From NCBI GenBank assembly GCA_024663395.1, contig JANFAH010000003.1, positions 3,968,001 to 4,032,000 on the forward strand: a DNA stretch of 64,000 nt. The letters run 5' to 3'. The DNA is from Pisolithus tinctorius. Its lineage: Eukaryota > Basidiomycota > Agaricomycetes > Boletales > Pisolithaceae. Under the pieces are notes generated by a model that worked only from the letters and a program-made list of their open reading frames with translations, did no database searches and was not told the origin of the DNA. Below, in pieces: positions 1-12,112 of this stretch (within the stretch, counting starts at the first letter, position 1; every line of letters begins with the position of its first letter). The position numbers were made by a program, and so were the translations under genes.

Positions 1-431
1 TGGAAGAAGTATGTTCCGCTCGAGTCAGGTCAACCCTGAAGGGGCTTCGCTCTGGATGCAGGGTAAGTACCTTAGATGAACAAAGAGGGAACTCGCCCAA
101 GAAAAATATATCTTGTCCCTAAAGAAGAACCTTGGCAAAAGGGAGCTGAAGTTTGCTCTCCCAAAGGCAAGAGCACAGAGTAAATGGTGGTAGCTAGTGT
201 AGTGTAGTTCTCCTCCCTGTACCGTACCATAGTTTTTAAGTGACATGGCCTATGCTGTGACCACTCACGTGCTTAGTCAGCTCTCTATCTTTTCGACACC
301 AAGTCTCTTTCAGCCACAACCCCTAAGTCCAAATCCTCCTCGACTCTCTCTTACATCCTTCACCCTCAAACCTTCCCTTCGACCTAACTGAAGTGTGACT
401 TCTCATAGGGAAAAGGTTTGCATTCCCTACA
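1..431 (-). repeat. 3' LTR of gypsy-1 (truncated by window edge)
   Basis: Bases 1-431 match 11682-12112 closely and end in the same ...CCCTACA on the plus strand. About 39 bp of the outer end lie before the window. Most differences from the other LTR are transitions at CpG, for example CCGCT against CCACT near base 17. Confidence 0.93.
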
Positions 432-1990
432 TCTGAGGGGGGTTTAGATGCCAACTGTCCTCGGTCATCCCCCTTCCTTGTGCAGACATCCTTGACTTTG
501 TACCCATCCTCACTGACCTCTCCTTCGCACCCTTGCCCTCTGTCTCTCCTAGCCTTCCCCTCACTCGCTGTACCTTGTGTCACCTTCTACCCCACTCCAT
601 ACCCCCTCTTCCTCCAACAACGTGCCCCTTCGATCCCAAACCCACACTGCACTCTTTGAACCTCTCCTCTACTCTCACTGACATCCCCAGGACCCCTCAC
701 AGCCAACTCTCCTGTACCTTCTCCACCACCTCACACCCTCAATTTTCCACACCTCTGAAGCCAACCTTTTAGCCCAGGTGACAATCACAGCACTTTGAAC
801 ACACGAACAAGTGAGTGATAAATCGAGTGCAGTGTGAGGTAGGAATGGCTCATTGAAATGCAGCCAGTGGTAGAACTGCAACAGGGCATTTACACAGCAC
901 AGCAGCTGGGGGTAGCGACCTTCTGTATATACGACCCAGCTCGAAGATTATTTTATACCTGTAACACCCTCTATCAGTGACATATTCACAATCCTATGAG
1001 AGTGCTTTGTGTGCTCTCGACTCTGTTTTTCCTTAAGACAACCCAGCAGAAACAAAACCAGAAAAAAAACAAAAACTTGAACCTCCATGAGACTTCTTCT
1101 GCCTGATACCACATTCTTTTTATGGTACTCTGGCCCCCCTTCTCGACCCCCTGGACTTGCACATCGTGCACAGGAACAAATTTTGTGGCACATGGCAATA
1201 CAGCAGCCTTCAACTCACATTTCTAGTATCCCCATCTCTTTGTATGTACCTCTGAGAGCTTTCCACTTCTGCTTTCTGCCTTTTCCGCTGCTGGAAACAA
1301 GACATTTCGATGTAGTATACATTTGAACAACAATAGAACACTTCACCTTGAACTTGTAGCCTCTTGATCCTGCTTCAAAGATAGGTCTTTGACCCTGACA
1401 GGTGCAAATACAGGCCCTCTCTTGACCTTGGACATTCATCCTCCATTGGTCCACCTTTTTCTTGTGCTGGGGTACCTGATCCTCACCGTAAAATGCATTC
1501 AAATCAAAACAGAAAAGGTCACCTGTTTGCATGGCCACCCTGGTTAAACTTCTCTTCCAGTGTCGTTTCTACTTGGTTCATGTCTCTTCTTGCTTGTTCC
1601 AGCTCTGCATACCTCTCCTGTAGTGGCCCTTCCTAGATGTGCAATAGCCTGAGAACGTTGTGTGGCCCAGCGTTTCCTTCACAGTCAGCTGCCATTCTTC
1701 ATACTTAGTTTGCTCATTTGAATTTGGGCTGTTGTCCTTCCTAGTGTAGTATGTTAGTGAGTGCTGTAATACGAAGGGAAAAGAAACTAGAATATAACAA
1801 GAGTGCCATGGCTCTTTGAGTGCATCAAAACTGTAAGACTGCCACTGCATCGAGTGAAGGTTCTGATTTCTGGTGATAATTGATCCATTTCAATTGACTT
1901 CCCACCATTTCCCCCTTCTTCTTATCTAAGCTACCCTGCACATTTCTAGCATTTTTCCTCCCTCATCTTTTTCTTTCTTGCCCTCACTCC
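432..1990. other. 3' untranslated region of gypsy-1, no convincing gene
   Basis: This is internal element sequence next to the 3' LTR. It is rich in C and T on the plus strand, with short overlapping ORFs on both strands and no recognisable domain. The longest is a 107-codon minus-strand frame at 1215-1538. I see no polypurine tract that I would defend. Confidence 0.5.
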
Positions 1991-1991
1991 C

Positions 1992-3399
1992 ATGTCATCC
2001 AACCCCAACGACTTGCCTCCCAATGTTGGCATCCTGGCTGACGACCTCACATGCACCACCTCCATCCTCCAGCTCCTGCTGGGATCGTCGCAGGGAGACA
2101 CAGAGTCGAGAAATGTGCTGTTAGCACATCTGGGGTCTTTGATGGTGTGTGGTCTTTTTCTTTTCCTTGGTGGTCATTCTGTTGACACTACCCTGTCGCC
2201 ACAGGGCCCATTGCTGGCTCTTATGGCTCCTGAACCTCAAGCCATTTCCTCTCCTGCACTACCAGTCAACACTCCTCCTGCTGACATTGTCCAAGATGAA
2301 CTGGCTCCTGCAACTACTGCTGCCCTGGTCGACCATAACCCTGCAGAGCCCTCGCCTGTGACCATCATTGTCCAGGAACCAGACGCCAGCCCCACTCTCG
2401 ACCTTCCCACCTTCAACATGCTCCCGGACACTCCATCATCCATGTCCACATCTACATCTACCATCGTGCCTTCTCATACACCCTCTCCCTTGCTCCCAGG
2501 TCACTTGGACCCTCCTTCTCCCCTTATGCCAACCATCTTGCCCAACAGTCCAGTCTCTGCCCCAGACGCTGCCATGCCTGCGTATCCTACCACACCCACC
2601 TGCCAGACACTCAACACTTCCGAGTCTGGCCTTGACCGTCTTCCTGCTGACTCTCCATTGACTGGCCACACATCTCTTGACTGCCCTTCAGTGAGTTTTA
2701 ACTTCTTTCATTCTTCTTCATCCCATAACTGACTTTTCGAGATCCAGAATGCAGACCATCTCAGGGAGTCTGGTCTCCAATGGTGAGTCTACCATCCCGA
2801 TTGGCATATCAAGCTCGTCAAACATACTTCGAAGGATGGCAGCTTCCCCATCTACCTGCCCATCCCCTGCGATCATTGTCACATCGCTTGAGCCATCTGC
2901 TCTGGAGCCTTGGGGCTCAAATGTGCATGTTGTTGTCAACTTTGCTATACTTGTCCTCTATACATGTGTGTTGCTCGCCCTCTTCTCATCCTAAGGCATC
3001 TTGCTGACATCACTCCAGAACAACTTGGCACAGTCCCAAGCCTGGGTCCAGGCGCTTTGCATGGGCTCTACTCCTCCCACTCTCACCCCTCCTCAGTAGC
3101 CTGCCAAACCCATCATCAAAATCACTTGAAGGCCTGCTCGCACTTCGAAGTGTGCTCATGTCAAGTCTCCATCTCCCAGTCTGACCCTTCCTCCTTCAAC
3201 TTCTGGCATGTCCTCTTCCAACTTGGTGCCAACCCCCTCAACTTCTAGTTCCCCTCCTTCGCTCCCTTCATTTTCCAATGCTGAGATGCTGGTCGTGCTT
3301 CACAAAGCCCTTCATGCTGCAACTGAAGTGTTAGACCAAGCCTCAAAGGGCCACATTGCGTCTGAGAAGGCATTGGGCAAGGGGAAATTGCATGATTAA
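1992..3399 (+). CDS. antisense accessory gene of gypsy-1, Pro/Ser/Thr-rich, unknown function
   Basis: An ATG at 1992 opens a 246-codon frame, antisense to the retrotransposon and lying between the end of pol and the 3' LTR. The product is rich in Pro, Ser and Thr, with acidic spacers and no recognised domain. A GTGAG at about 2691 and a CAG near 2750 could splice it to downstream low-complexity frames, the last being a 63-codon frame at 3208-3399 (Ser/Pro then Ala/Lys rich). The downstream frames carry stops, so the full product is uncertain. Gypsy-2 also has an antisense gene in the same place, but I see no shared motif between the two. Confidence 0.4.
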
Positions 3400-3599
3400 G
3401 TATCTTGCACTATCTCTTTTCTGGGCTTCAACAGCCCCATCATCATACCTCATGTATATCCTTTTTTTTTATTTTTTTTTATAGAATGTACAAGTCAGGG
3501 TGCAAGTCGCACCAAATTACGCTCGAATTCGAGCCGATAGTTGAAGTGCCTTGGTTGAACAAGCACACTAATATCTACAACTGGAGGTCTCAGGTACTC

Positions 3600-3990
3600 T
3601 CACCTGACTCACTCTCTTTGACATCCTCTTTGTGTAAGATGTCTTCAGCTTTGGGGATTGACTCATCCTCTATCAATTCTTCTTCAAGCCTGTGCAGCTC
3701 TTCTTCACTTCGGTTTGTGAGTTCTTCTACTGCTATCGAGATTCATTTCCTAGAATAATAAGGGAGTAAGTGAAAAGTGGTGTATTGAAGTCGGGAAATT
3801 GAGCCATCAAGCTCTGCTAGTAGGTATGAACCCCCCTCAGTTTGCCTGATGACTACCATGGGACCTAAGTATCTTGGCTTTGTTTTTCAGTTGAGTTCCT
3901 TCTTGATCCTCATATTGTGAGCTAAGACTAGCACTCCAGGTTCAAACTTGTAGCTTCGTATCAACCCTTTCACCCTCTGCTCAAATGTCA
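3600..3990 (-). pseudogene. detached integrase C-terminus and pol tail of gypsy-1
   Basis: The minus-strand translation gives the integrase C-terminal, chromodomain-like segment, including KPRYLGPMVVIR and GGSYLLAELDGSISR. It lines up with KLRYLGPMVVIR and GGSYILGELDRAISR in gypsy-2 (29950-30070). It continues into an acidic Glu-rich tail ending near 3600, with a TGA where Arg is expected. It is separated from the rest of integrase (4790-5500) by an inserted stretch. The plus-strand Ser-rich frame at 3405-3758 is its shadow. Confidence 0.75.
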
Positions 3991-3991
3991 T

Positions 3992-4789
3992 ATCCATGAC
4001 TCTCAGACTTGGTCCCAGTCCAGTCCAGACCCCTAGCCCCTAACTCCGGTCAAGTTTGGTCCTAGTCCAGTCCTGGTCTGGCCCAGAAAACCCAATCCTG
4101 GCCCTAGATAACTCAACTCTGGCCTGCATAACCCAAGTCTGGTGTTTTACCCCTATCTCTGGTCCATTTCGGCCTCCTGGTCTGTTTCCCTTTGTTTGTA
4201 CTATATTTAGTCTGGCCTGTTCATCTGACTTTGCTTACTGTACAAATCCTGTGTCTGACCCCAGTATGCCGGTCACCCAGACTTTAGCTATTAGTCTCTG
4301 CACAGCCTCTGTGGCTATCCTCACTCTTGCTAATCATCTTGCTAATAGCTTATTCACAAGTCCAGCTTCATGTTCTTTACTCTGGACCAGCCTCATGTAT
4401 TTAACCCCTGTACATACTTCGTAGCACCCTCAGTCAGAATATCAATTAAGTATTACCCTCAACTCCTGTACTACACCCTGAGACTGCTCTATAACTAAGG
4501 CTGAGCCTTAGGCTATCACCAGCCCCTGTCCCAGACCTCTCCCTGGCTTGCATAAGGGTACAGCACATAAGCTGAGACCAAGGGAGGTAGATCCAACCAT
4601 GGACCAGCTTTCCCCTGTGTGCAATCCAACACTGGTCAGTTTCCCACGCTCCCAGCCTTAAGTCCAGTCCTCCGGACTTAGCCCCTGACCTCCAGCCTTA
4701 ACTCTGGTCCCACCAGACTTGGCCCCTGTCTCCTGGCCTTGATTCTGGCCATTTGGACTTAGCCCCTGTCACCCAGTCTCAAAGCCCAG
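3992..4789. repeat. 0.8-kb insertion of degenerate short repeats inside the integrase gene
   Basis: The stretch splits the integrase coding sequence. It consists of loosely repeated words of about 25-35 bp such as CCTGGTCTGG, CTCTGGTCC and ACTTGGCCCCTG, all pyrimidine-rich on the plus strand. No ORF with a known domain is seen and no terminal repeats were found. Its origin is unknown; it could be a fragment of another repeat family. Confidence 0.6.
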
Positions 4790-7700
4790 TCACCCGAGGG
4801 TAAACCTGTACTTCACATTGAACTCCTTTGCTGTCTGGCACTGTGCCTTGTATACTTGTTGACAAACCCGCTGTAAGTCTTCCTGTCTTCGCTGCAGCTG
4901 GTGGCACCTATATGATATCAGTTCTTCGGTTGAATACTTATCCTTGTCCCAATTTGTCAGAAAAGTTGCTTCAGCGAAGTCAAATGGCAATCTTGGCTCA
5001 ATCCCATGGACCATCTGATATGGCAAAAGTTTCATCAACTTTTGTGTCATCACCCTTTTGGCCCAGAACACCAACAGTGCGTACAACGACCATTTGCCTA
5101 TTTCGCCTTTGCAAGTCTTGACGAGAGCTTCTCGAACGGTCAGATGTCTACTCTTGACAACTCTGTTGGCTTGAGAATTGTATGCCAAAATCTTTATATG
5201 CCTGATATCATACTTCTTTGTGAGGTAGGCAAGGGCCTGTTTGAATGCGGAGCCATTGTCCATGACAATCTCCCCTACAGCACCCCACTGACACAAGATC
5301 TGTTCGAATATGAATCGCCCTAGGGTTGGTCCTGTCTCTGCATGCAGCATTTGCCACTCAGGATACGAAGTCAGAGAACACCTAGCTTGTACTATGTACC
5401 GGAACCCATTCGACTTCGGCATCACCATTGAATCCATGTATGCCTTGTAAAACAGAGGCTCGGGCATGGCTATGACAGGTGGGATATGGATCTTGTCCAT
5501 GCATTGAATTTGACACTCATGGCAGGTATGGAGGAACCATCATACATCTCAATCTAGTGATGGCCACCAAAAGCGGATCAGTAATCTCAACTTAGTAGGG
5601 AACACTCCCTTGTGACCCAAATCATTGTGCACCTGCTTCATCAACTCCAGACATTTCTCATATGTGGGTACTACTTGATGCTGTCCCCTCGGTTCCTGGT
5701 GCCACAGTTCTCCATTCTTCAGGAAGAATCTCACCACATATCTGATCAACGAGTTCAGATCTAAGTCTGACATTCCAGGCAGTTGCTGTTGATCTTCGAG
5801 GAACTTGTGAACTACCTCCAACCATTCATCTTGCCATTTCCCTTTCTCTGTCCTAGGGATTTCTATATCAGCAGTAGCATCTGTCCCTGATGCCTGTGAT
5901 AAAACCACCTGGGTCTCAGTCACTTCTCTCAACCTCCCTGATCTCTGCTCTCTGACATAGGGGATCCATCCCCATTTCAGCTTGACAACCTCTCAACTTT
6001 GAAAGAAAGCTTCTTCTCATTCGCCTCGCTGGGGGTTGAGAAGTTCAACTGTGAACAATCCTACCTCGTCAATCCAATCTTCATAATCATCCTCCGGTTC
6101 TGGATCCTCATCCACTCGAGGTCTCCTCAATAACCCATCTGGGCCTCTATGCTTCTCCACCGGTATGTGCATCAGTTTGAACTCAAAGAGGAGTATACCA
6201 GCAATCCATTGATTTATGGTTGCATTCAGTTGTAGGTCAGGGTTATTGATCATACCCTTGATGTACTTAGCATCAACTTCCACAGCTAAATCTTTAACTC
6301 CAAATATGTGGTTGCATATGTCCTGAAGCGTGCAAAATAGGCCAAAAAACTCCAGCTTTGCCTGGCTATAATGACTTTCCCTTTCATTGAATGCTATCAA
6401 CCCAAACCTTGACAGATAACATTTCAAATCTTCTCCAACCTGTAACAGCAGGTAGCCTACTGCCATGTGCAAGGTGTCAACAGCCAGAATGACTCGCCAC
6501 CCCAACTTGTAATCTATTGGTCTCAACACTGGTGAGTTGGTGAGTGCTTCCTTCAAGTCGTCCATTGCTGCTTCATGTACTTCATCAAATCTGAAGACTA
6601 CTCCCTTCTTGGTCAACTTGATCAACAGTTTCGCTCTTTTTGCATACTCTCTGATAAAGATGTGACAGTAGCTGCAGAGGCCTAAAAAGCCTTGCACTTC
6701 TGTGACATTCTTGCAGTAGGGCCAATCTCAAATCTTCTGTACCTTGGATTCGTTGGGTATTCAGCCTTCGTATGAGACCTTGTGTCCCACTACAGTGATA
6801 GATGGGACTGCCACTGCAAATTTCTTTGCAGAGATGGTAGCCCTGATGTGTTTGAGGCGCTGTAGAACTCGATTAGTATTGACAAGGTGCTCCCACATGA
6901 ACCTCCTGATTCCCGAATTCCCTTCAATCATTTCATATGTTCCGTCTGCTCGCATGTACCTCAACCACGGTTCTTTTACCGGTATGTCATCTATAAACAG
7001 CATGGTTACTTCTGGCGTTTCCTCCCTGAGTGTAAATGACACATCCCCATGGAACACTTGTACAGTGTTCGTATAACCCATGGGGAGTTTGGTCAACCTG
7101 AATGTGCCAATCGGCATTTGAAAGGTCATAAGGTCTCGATAGTCTTCGTGGATCACTTGGTGGTTGTAACCGACCATAAGGTCGTACATGCCATACACTG
7201 AGTGTCCTGTGAACTCTTCTGCAATACTGTCCACATGTGGGGGAACTCCTGAATCTTGTATCGAGACCGCATTGAGCAGCTGTAAGTTGTGGACCAGCCA
7301 CAACGACTTCCCATCCTTCTTCACAACACAAAACCATCTTGATTGATAAGACAAAGTCGATGGTTCATAAACTCCTGCAGCAATCTTTTCCTTGATCATT
7401 CACATGACATCCCCATAGATTGCCAGTGGAATGGGTATATTCCAATACACCCATGGTTTGTGCAGGACCATCAGAATCTTGAGAGGTGGGAACATATCCT
7501 CTCTGAATGTTCCCCTTTCACTCATGTCCCAAGCGAAAGCCTTCTCATGGATTCATACTAGCCACTTGACTAGTTTCAGTTCTTCAGGCCACAAAAATCC
7601 ACCTGGGTCCCATTTGAACTTGTCTGCTCGCTCCAGGTTAAGTCGTTCCCCAGGTGTGAACTCTGGGGGTTTAACTGGTATCTGGGGGAGGTTAGCTAAA

Positions 7701-8362
7701 GGGTCCCCCACTTCTCTCCTCTCAACTCTAAACTCTGCCGGCATCTCTGTTGCAACTGGCTGAACCTTCTTCGCCACAGGTTTGTACTTCATCACTTGCT
7801 TTATCCATTCTTCCTCATCCTGTAACCTGGTGGTCAGACTCTCTACCAAATAAGATTTGAAATGTAAACCTGAGGACTCAAAGTCCTCCTCTGTCATTGC
7901 AAACATCATCTTGTAACCTTTCAGTTTTGCCACTGGGCATTTAATCTCTGTTTCATCACTTTGACCTTCTTCCTCAATGCTTCTATCTGTCCCTCCTTCT
8001 TCGTGTCCCTTATGAAAAGGTTCGTCTCTTCGATACTGTCCTGCGTCCTTGCAATAAACATCTTGCGATTCAATTTCTATACCTGTGGGAAAAGTCAGTG
8101 TGTTATTCATACTCGATCTAAAAGAAGCTCTATGGCTGGTCGCCTCTATGTTTAATGTTGATTCTTGTTTTCTGTTTTTGGTTATATCTTGAAACTGTGA
8201 GTTGAAGTCTGAGACATATGTACTTGATTTGTTCTTATATACTGCGATAGGCCGAGCGAGATATCCCAGCCTTACAGGGGTGGCCGATCCCATCGAAACA
8301 TCTCCTTGCTGGCTATTTGAGTCCTGGACAAAGTCTAAAAACCCTTGTCCTGCAGTCGACAT
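4790..8362 (-). pseudogene. pol of gypsy-1 (RT, RNase H, integrase), nonsense-broken
   Basis: One continuous minus-strand frame runs from about 8362 to 4790. In order it holds an N-terminal linker, reverse transcriptase (KLPMGYTN, and FIDDIPV as the YxDD box), RNase H (ILAVDT; YSQAKLEFFG), the H2C2 zinc segment (HNDLGHKG ... CHEC) and the integrase core. Internal stops at 7553, 7400, 6761, 6728, 6017, 5993, 5549 and 5540 are all TGA and fall where gypsy-2 or the family consensus has Arg or another residue. The integrase DDE glutamate is replaced by Lys (VVKSRH where gypsy-2 has GIVEC), which also fits CpG decay. Pol is reached from gag-pro by a -1 frame change at 8335-8344. Confidence 0.9.
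8335..8344 (-). promoter_or_regulatory. candidate -1 ribosomal frameshift site at the gag-pro/pol junction (gypsy-1)
   Basis: On the minus strand GGGTTTT is followed directly by the gag-pro stop TAG. In the gag-pro frame it reads G GGT TTT TAG, a canonical X XXY YYZ slippery heptamer, and the pol frame is exactly -1. The same ten bases occur at the same junction in gypsy-2 (24711-24720). Confidence 0.7.
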
Positions 8363-11300
8363 TGCTTCTTATGGGGTTTGCACCCAATTCTCTGAATATA
8401 CTCCCTCTGCAAGACTGCATCCCTAAACTGAGGGAACTGGGTGAGGGACCTTCTCGGTTGTGGTGAGATCTGGATCCTCTTGTCTGTCTCCGGATCTGTA
8501 AACTCGAGCGTCTGTTGTCCATTCCTAAAGTCTTGTGTCCTAGCCCATATCACACATAGGAATGGCCTGCCCAGGAGGATATCGAAGGGAGCCGACTTGA
8601 CGACTTGAATTGGCACTCACACTTCCACTGGATCAATCCTGAGTGAAGCATCTTGCACCAGGCCCAGTGTTTCGTCCTTCGACTGGTTCACAGCTTCCAT
8701 AATGATTTGGCTATCCCTCTCTATGGGGAGATGCAGAACTTCAGCAATTTCCTGTCACAGAGCCACTATCTGTGAACTGCTGTCGAGAATCCCTTCGAGC
8801 ATGACCTTCCCAGCCAGCTCGACCTCTACCATTGTAAGTGGCATCGAATCTGTCTGCATGTACCTCTCATCTCCTATACTGCACTCAAACACCCTCACAT
8901 CAATCGACTGCAGTGACCCTTCCAACATATCTGACACACCCAAGAAGGTTGCACTGAGTGCTACTCACTTTGTCATTGCTCTGTCCTTGAACTCTCTCTG
9001 AACGTCTGGACTTATAGCAAGTAGATCCCTTCCTGGAATCATGATGGACTGGTCCAAGTATTGGTTCAAAACCCTCATCACTGCTGTAGGGTCTTCGAAC
9101 AGACTCATATACCTATATTTTTTCCTTCCCACATCTTGATCCTCTGTGACATGCAGCTGGGCTGTTGGCACAGAGGTAGGTCCTTGCGTCCCACCAGTAC
9201 TTCTGTCTGGTTGCTTTCCCTTGTCCTTCGAACTTGCCTTGGGAGCGTCCGTCAAGCTGGACTGACTGGGTCCTGGCTGATCCACTGTCATGGTCACTGT
9301 TCATCTTTCTTTCCCAGGTACTGTTACCCCATCATACTTCAGGGTCTTTTGCTGCTGCTTATTCTCTTCCCTTCGAGCTGCTGTGAACACCCATTCTGTT
9401 TCTGCCTGCCGCACTTCATACTCTGTCTCCAAGATGACTTCCCCAGCTGTATCCTCTCCTTCTGAAACATACTCTTCAATCCTAGCTCTCTCAACGTATT
9501 GGAAGGTGTTGTGCACTGCTACAAACATATTCACATTCGTCAGAGGATCCTCTTTGTGCTCAATACAAACGATGGGTGCTTGCTGCTCCTCTCTCCTCCT
9601 CCTGTCCCTTGCCATCCATTCATCTATCAACTGGTACATCGGCTCGTCCATTCTAGGAACATGTGTGCTGTCATTGAACTTTACCCTATCGTCTTTGATG
9701 ACACACCTGCCAGCTGTGCAATATCTTTCCAACATGTGACAAGTCCTCATGTGGTGTCCCTGAAGGAAACAGAAGAAGCAAATTATTTCTCAAGGCGGTT
9801 CACATGCTCCTTCGACAATGTTTCTGGCTGGTACAGGCACTGCCCTTTGCTGGGCCTGTGCTTCCACACGAACTTGAGGCTGCCTCTGGACCAGCTCATG
9901 TGCTATCCTCCTGGCTTCCTCTCCAGGCAATAACTGAATGACACCCCTCCTCACAGCATGGCTTCCCATCATATGGTACCCATGTCTCAGCAACTCTTTT
10001 ACTTCTCGTAGGACCTTATTCATGGGCCAGGGGTTGTCCGAATCATGCAAGCCATTTCTAAACTTCAAGTTCTTGAGCATATCTTTCTGGAGTTCCAGGT
10101 CTAAGCCTTCCCAGAAGTAACCGTCATAGTCCTCCTGAGTGAGCTTGTAGTGTCTGTTAAGATAGCCCACTATGGTCTCATACTGCCAAAGGTACTCTCC
10201 AATGTCCTCTTCCATCGCTATAATCTTCCTGGACTGTGCTTGAACAAGATTGACCAGGTCTGCTTTAATGTATCTCTTCTCTTGTTCTCCTGTGCCTGGG
10301 TACACATTCGCCAGCACTTCTACAAACTTGTCCCATCTACCTGTCATCTCTTCCACAAGTTGTGTCCACAAGTTCACCATATTGTTGTCCAGGTACCATA
10401 TAGCCCACTTCAGCCACTCATACTCGTCCGTACACCCTGCCTTCTTACACAGGTGATGAATTTCTTCCAGGTAATGAACCAGATCAGCTGTTTTCCCTGA
10501 AAACTTGGGTGCTTTGTCCAAAGACCTAGAGGGCATTTTCTCGAGCAGCTTGGGTTTGTCAGATGCCAGGGCGCCTTGTCTGAGAAGCCTAAGGATACAC
10601 TGCCCTTCAGACAGTTCTTCTGGCTGGGCCATTCTCCTCCTTGGCTCCTGTGCTTCCATAGACAGAGGTCTATACTTCAAGCAATGTTCCTTCTTGTGCC
10701 TTTTCTCCTTGCACCTGCAATACCTTCTTCTTTCCTCTTCATCGCTCGAGTCACTTGACGAACTGTCCATGGAGTAGGACCTTCTATGGTGTCTACTTGC
10801 CTACTTGTCCAATCTTCTATGTCCATGGTGACAGGACTTTGACCTATGCCTTGTTCTATAACTCGACCTGGAAGTCGATCTGTACTTGTATTCATGTCTC
10901 AACCTCAACCTCAACCTCAACCTCGAGGATGACCTCTCCCTACATCCTGACCTATGTTTTGACCTCGCCCTTGTCCTCGACCTCGAGGGTGACCTTTCTC
11001 TGGTCCATCCTCGGTGGACCACAGCTTTTGGGTTGTTGACATAGATTCTGTCAGGTGGCTGCTCTGTCGTCCTTTCCTTTCCTTTATCCCAGTAGGTTGT
11101 AAATGGCAGCAATTCCTCTTCCTTTTCTCTCTTAGGCATCACGAACTTCAACGAGCTCGCCAGTTGGCCATCGTCCCAGATCGCTTCATACATGTCCTCT
11201 AAGCCAGTAGTGTTGACTTTTGCTCCTGTAAACGTAGGAATGGAAAATGGGATGTCTTCAGGCTCCTCTATGAATACTGTGATGGGTAATTCCATGAGCA

Positions 11301-11622
11301 GTGAAGGTGGTTCTTGTAGGAGTTTCGTGGCTTCTTCTGTCAAACCAAAGGATGTTTCTGAGTTTGATCCGATAACTGGCACTGGTGTTCAGTATCCTGT
11401 GAAGCTGGGTTCTCATTTCTGTTTCAGCTCTTCTGGATCTGGGGACTCTGGAAGAGGAACTTCAGTGGGGAGCTTCCCAAGAGACAACTTAGCTAAATGG
11501 GGAGGTGTTGCTTTCTTCCTTGCTCTGAGTGCCTCTTTTGCTTTCTTATGTCTCTCCTTGTGGGAAACCCTAGCTGCTGTTTGCCTGAGGTTGTACTTTA
11601 CTTCCTGTTTGTCAGTTGAAGC

Positions 11623-11640
11623 CCCTCATGGTGGGCTCCA
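11623..11640 (-). promoter_or_regulatory. primer binding site of gypsy-1
   Basis: On the minus strand, just inside the 5' LTR, lies TGGAGCCCACCATGAGG. It begins with TGG, complementary to a tRNA CCA end. Gypsy-2 has TGGAGCCCACTGTGAGG in the same position, so the two families appear to use the same tRNA primer. I have not identified the tRNA. Confidence 0.7.
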
Positions 11641-11642
11641 AG

Positions 11643-12112
11643 TGTAAGAACATGATTTCTGATGGCTGAGAACTCTGACTCTGGAAGAAGTATGTTCCAC
11701 TCGAGTCAGGTCAACCCTGAAGGGGCTTCACTCTGGATGCAGGGTAAGTACCTTAGACAAACAAAGAAGGAACTTGCCTGAGAAAAATATATCTTGTCCC
11801 TAAAGAAGAACCTTGGCAAAAGGGAGCTGAAGTTTGCTCTCCCAAAGGCAAGAGCACAGAGTAAACGGTGGTAGCTAGTGTAGTGTAGTTCTCCTCCCTG
11901 TACTGTACTGTAGTTTTTAAGTGATGTGGCCCACACCATGACCACTCACATGCTTAGTCAGCTCTCTATCTTTTCGACACCAAGTCTCTTTCAGCCACAA
12001 CCCCTAAGTCTGAATCCTCCTCGACTCTCTCTTACATCCTTCACCCTCAAACCTTCCCTTCGACCTAACTGAAGTGCAACTTCTCATAGGGAAAAGGTTC
12101 GCGTTCCCTACA
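11643..12112 (-). repeat. 5' LTR of gypsy-1
   Basis: A 470-bp LTR that starts TGTAGGGAA and ends CTTACA on the minus strand. It pairs with 1-431. The left edge is fixed by the adjacent primer binding site and the right edge by the end of identity with the other LTR. Confidence 0.92.

Larger units (their letters stand above)
8335..11640 (-). pseudogene. gag-protease of gypsy-1, nonsense-broken
   Basis: A single minus-strand frame from next to the primer site down to the TAG at 8335. In order: a basic N-terminal region, an Arg/Ser-rich segment with an RLRLRLRL run made by a hexanucleotide repeat (about 10890-10925), the capsid-like gag domain (about 9950-10540), a CCHC knuckle (CFFCFLQGHHMRTC, about 9740-9775) and a retropepsin-like segment (ILDSSSQIVAL, about 8770), where the usual D-S/T-G reads DSS. 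In-frame stops are TGA at 11413, 11389, 9790, 9301, 8965, 8755 and 8617 and one TAG at 10801; there are no frameshifts. No good ATG is visible near the start, so the true start is unclear. Confidence 0.88.
1..12112 (-). mobile_element. Ty3/gypsy LTR retrotransposon, decayed (gypsy-1)
   Basis: This is one element on the minus strand, from a complete 5' LTR at the right to a partial 3' LTR at the left window edge. Order on the minus strand: LTR, primer binding site, gag with a CCHC knuckle, protease, reverse transcriptase with an FIDD box, RNase H, an H2C2 zinc segment, integrase, a long 3' region, LTR. All gag-protease pieces lie in one frame and all pol pieces to 4790 in a second frame, with no frameshift other than the junction itself. 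In-frame stops are nearly all TGA where Arg (CGA) is expected. The integrase tail is split off by an insertion of about 0.8 kb. The element abuts a KDZ-Ulp1 gene remnant at 12113. The target duplication cannot be checked because the left flank lies outside the window. Confidence 0.93.

Noticed and set aside
4790..11640. UGA read as an amino acid in gypsy-1
   Set aside because: The stops fall where related sequence mostly has Arg (CGA), host genes nearby use TGA normally or avoid it, and CpG decay explains them without a code change.
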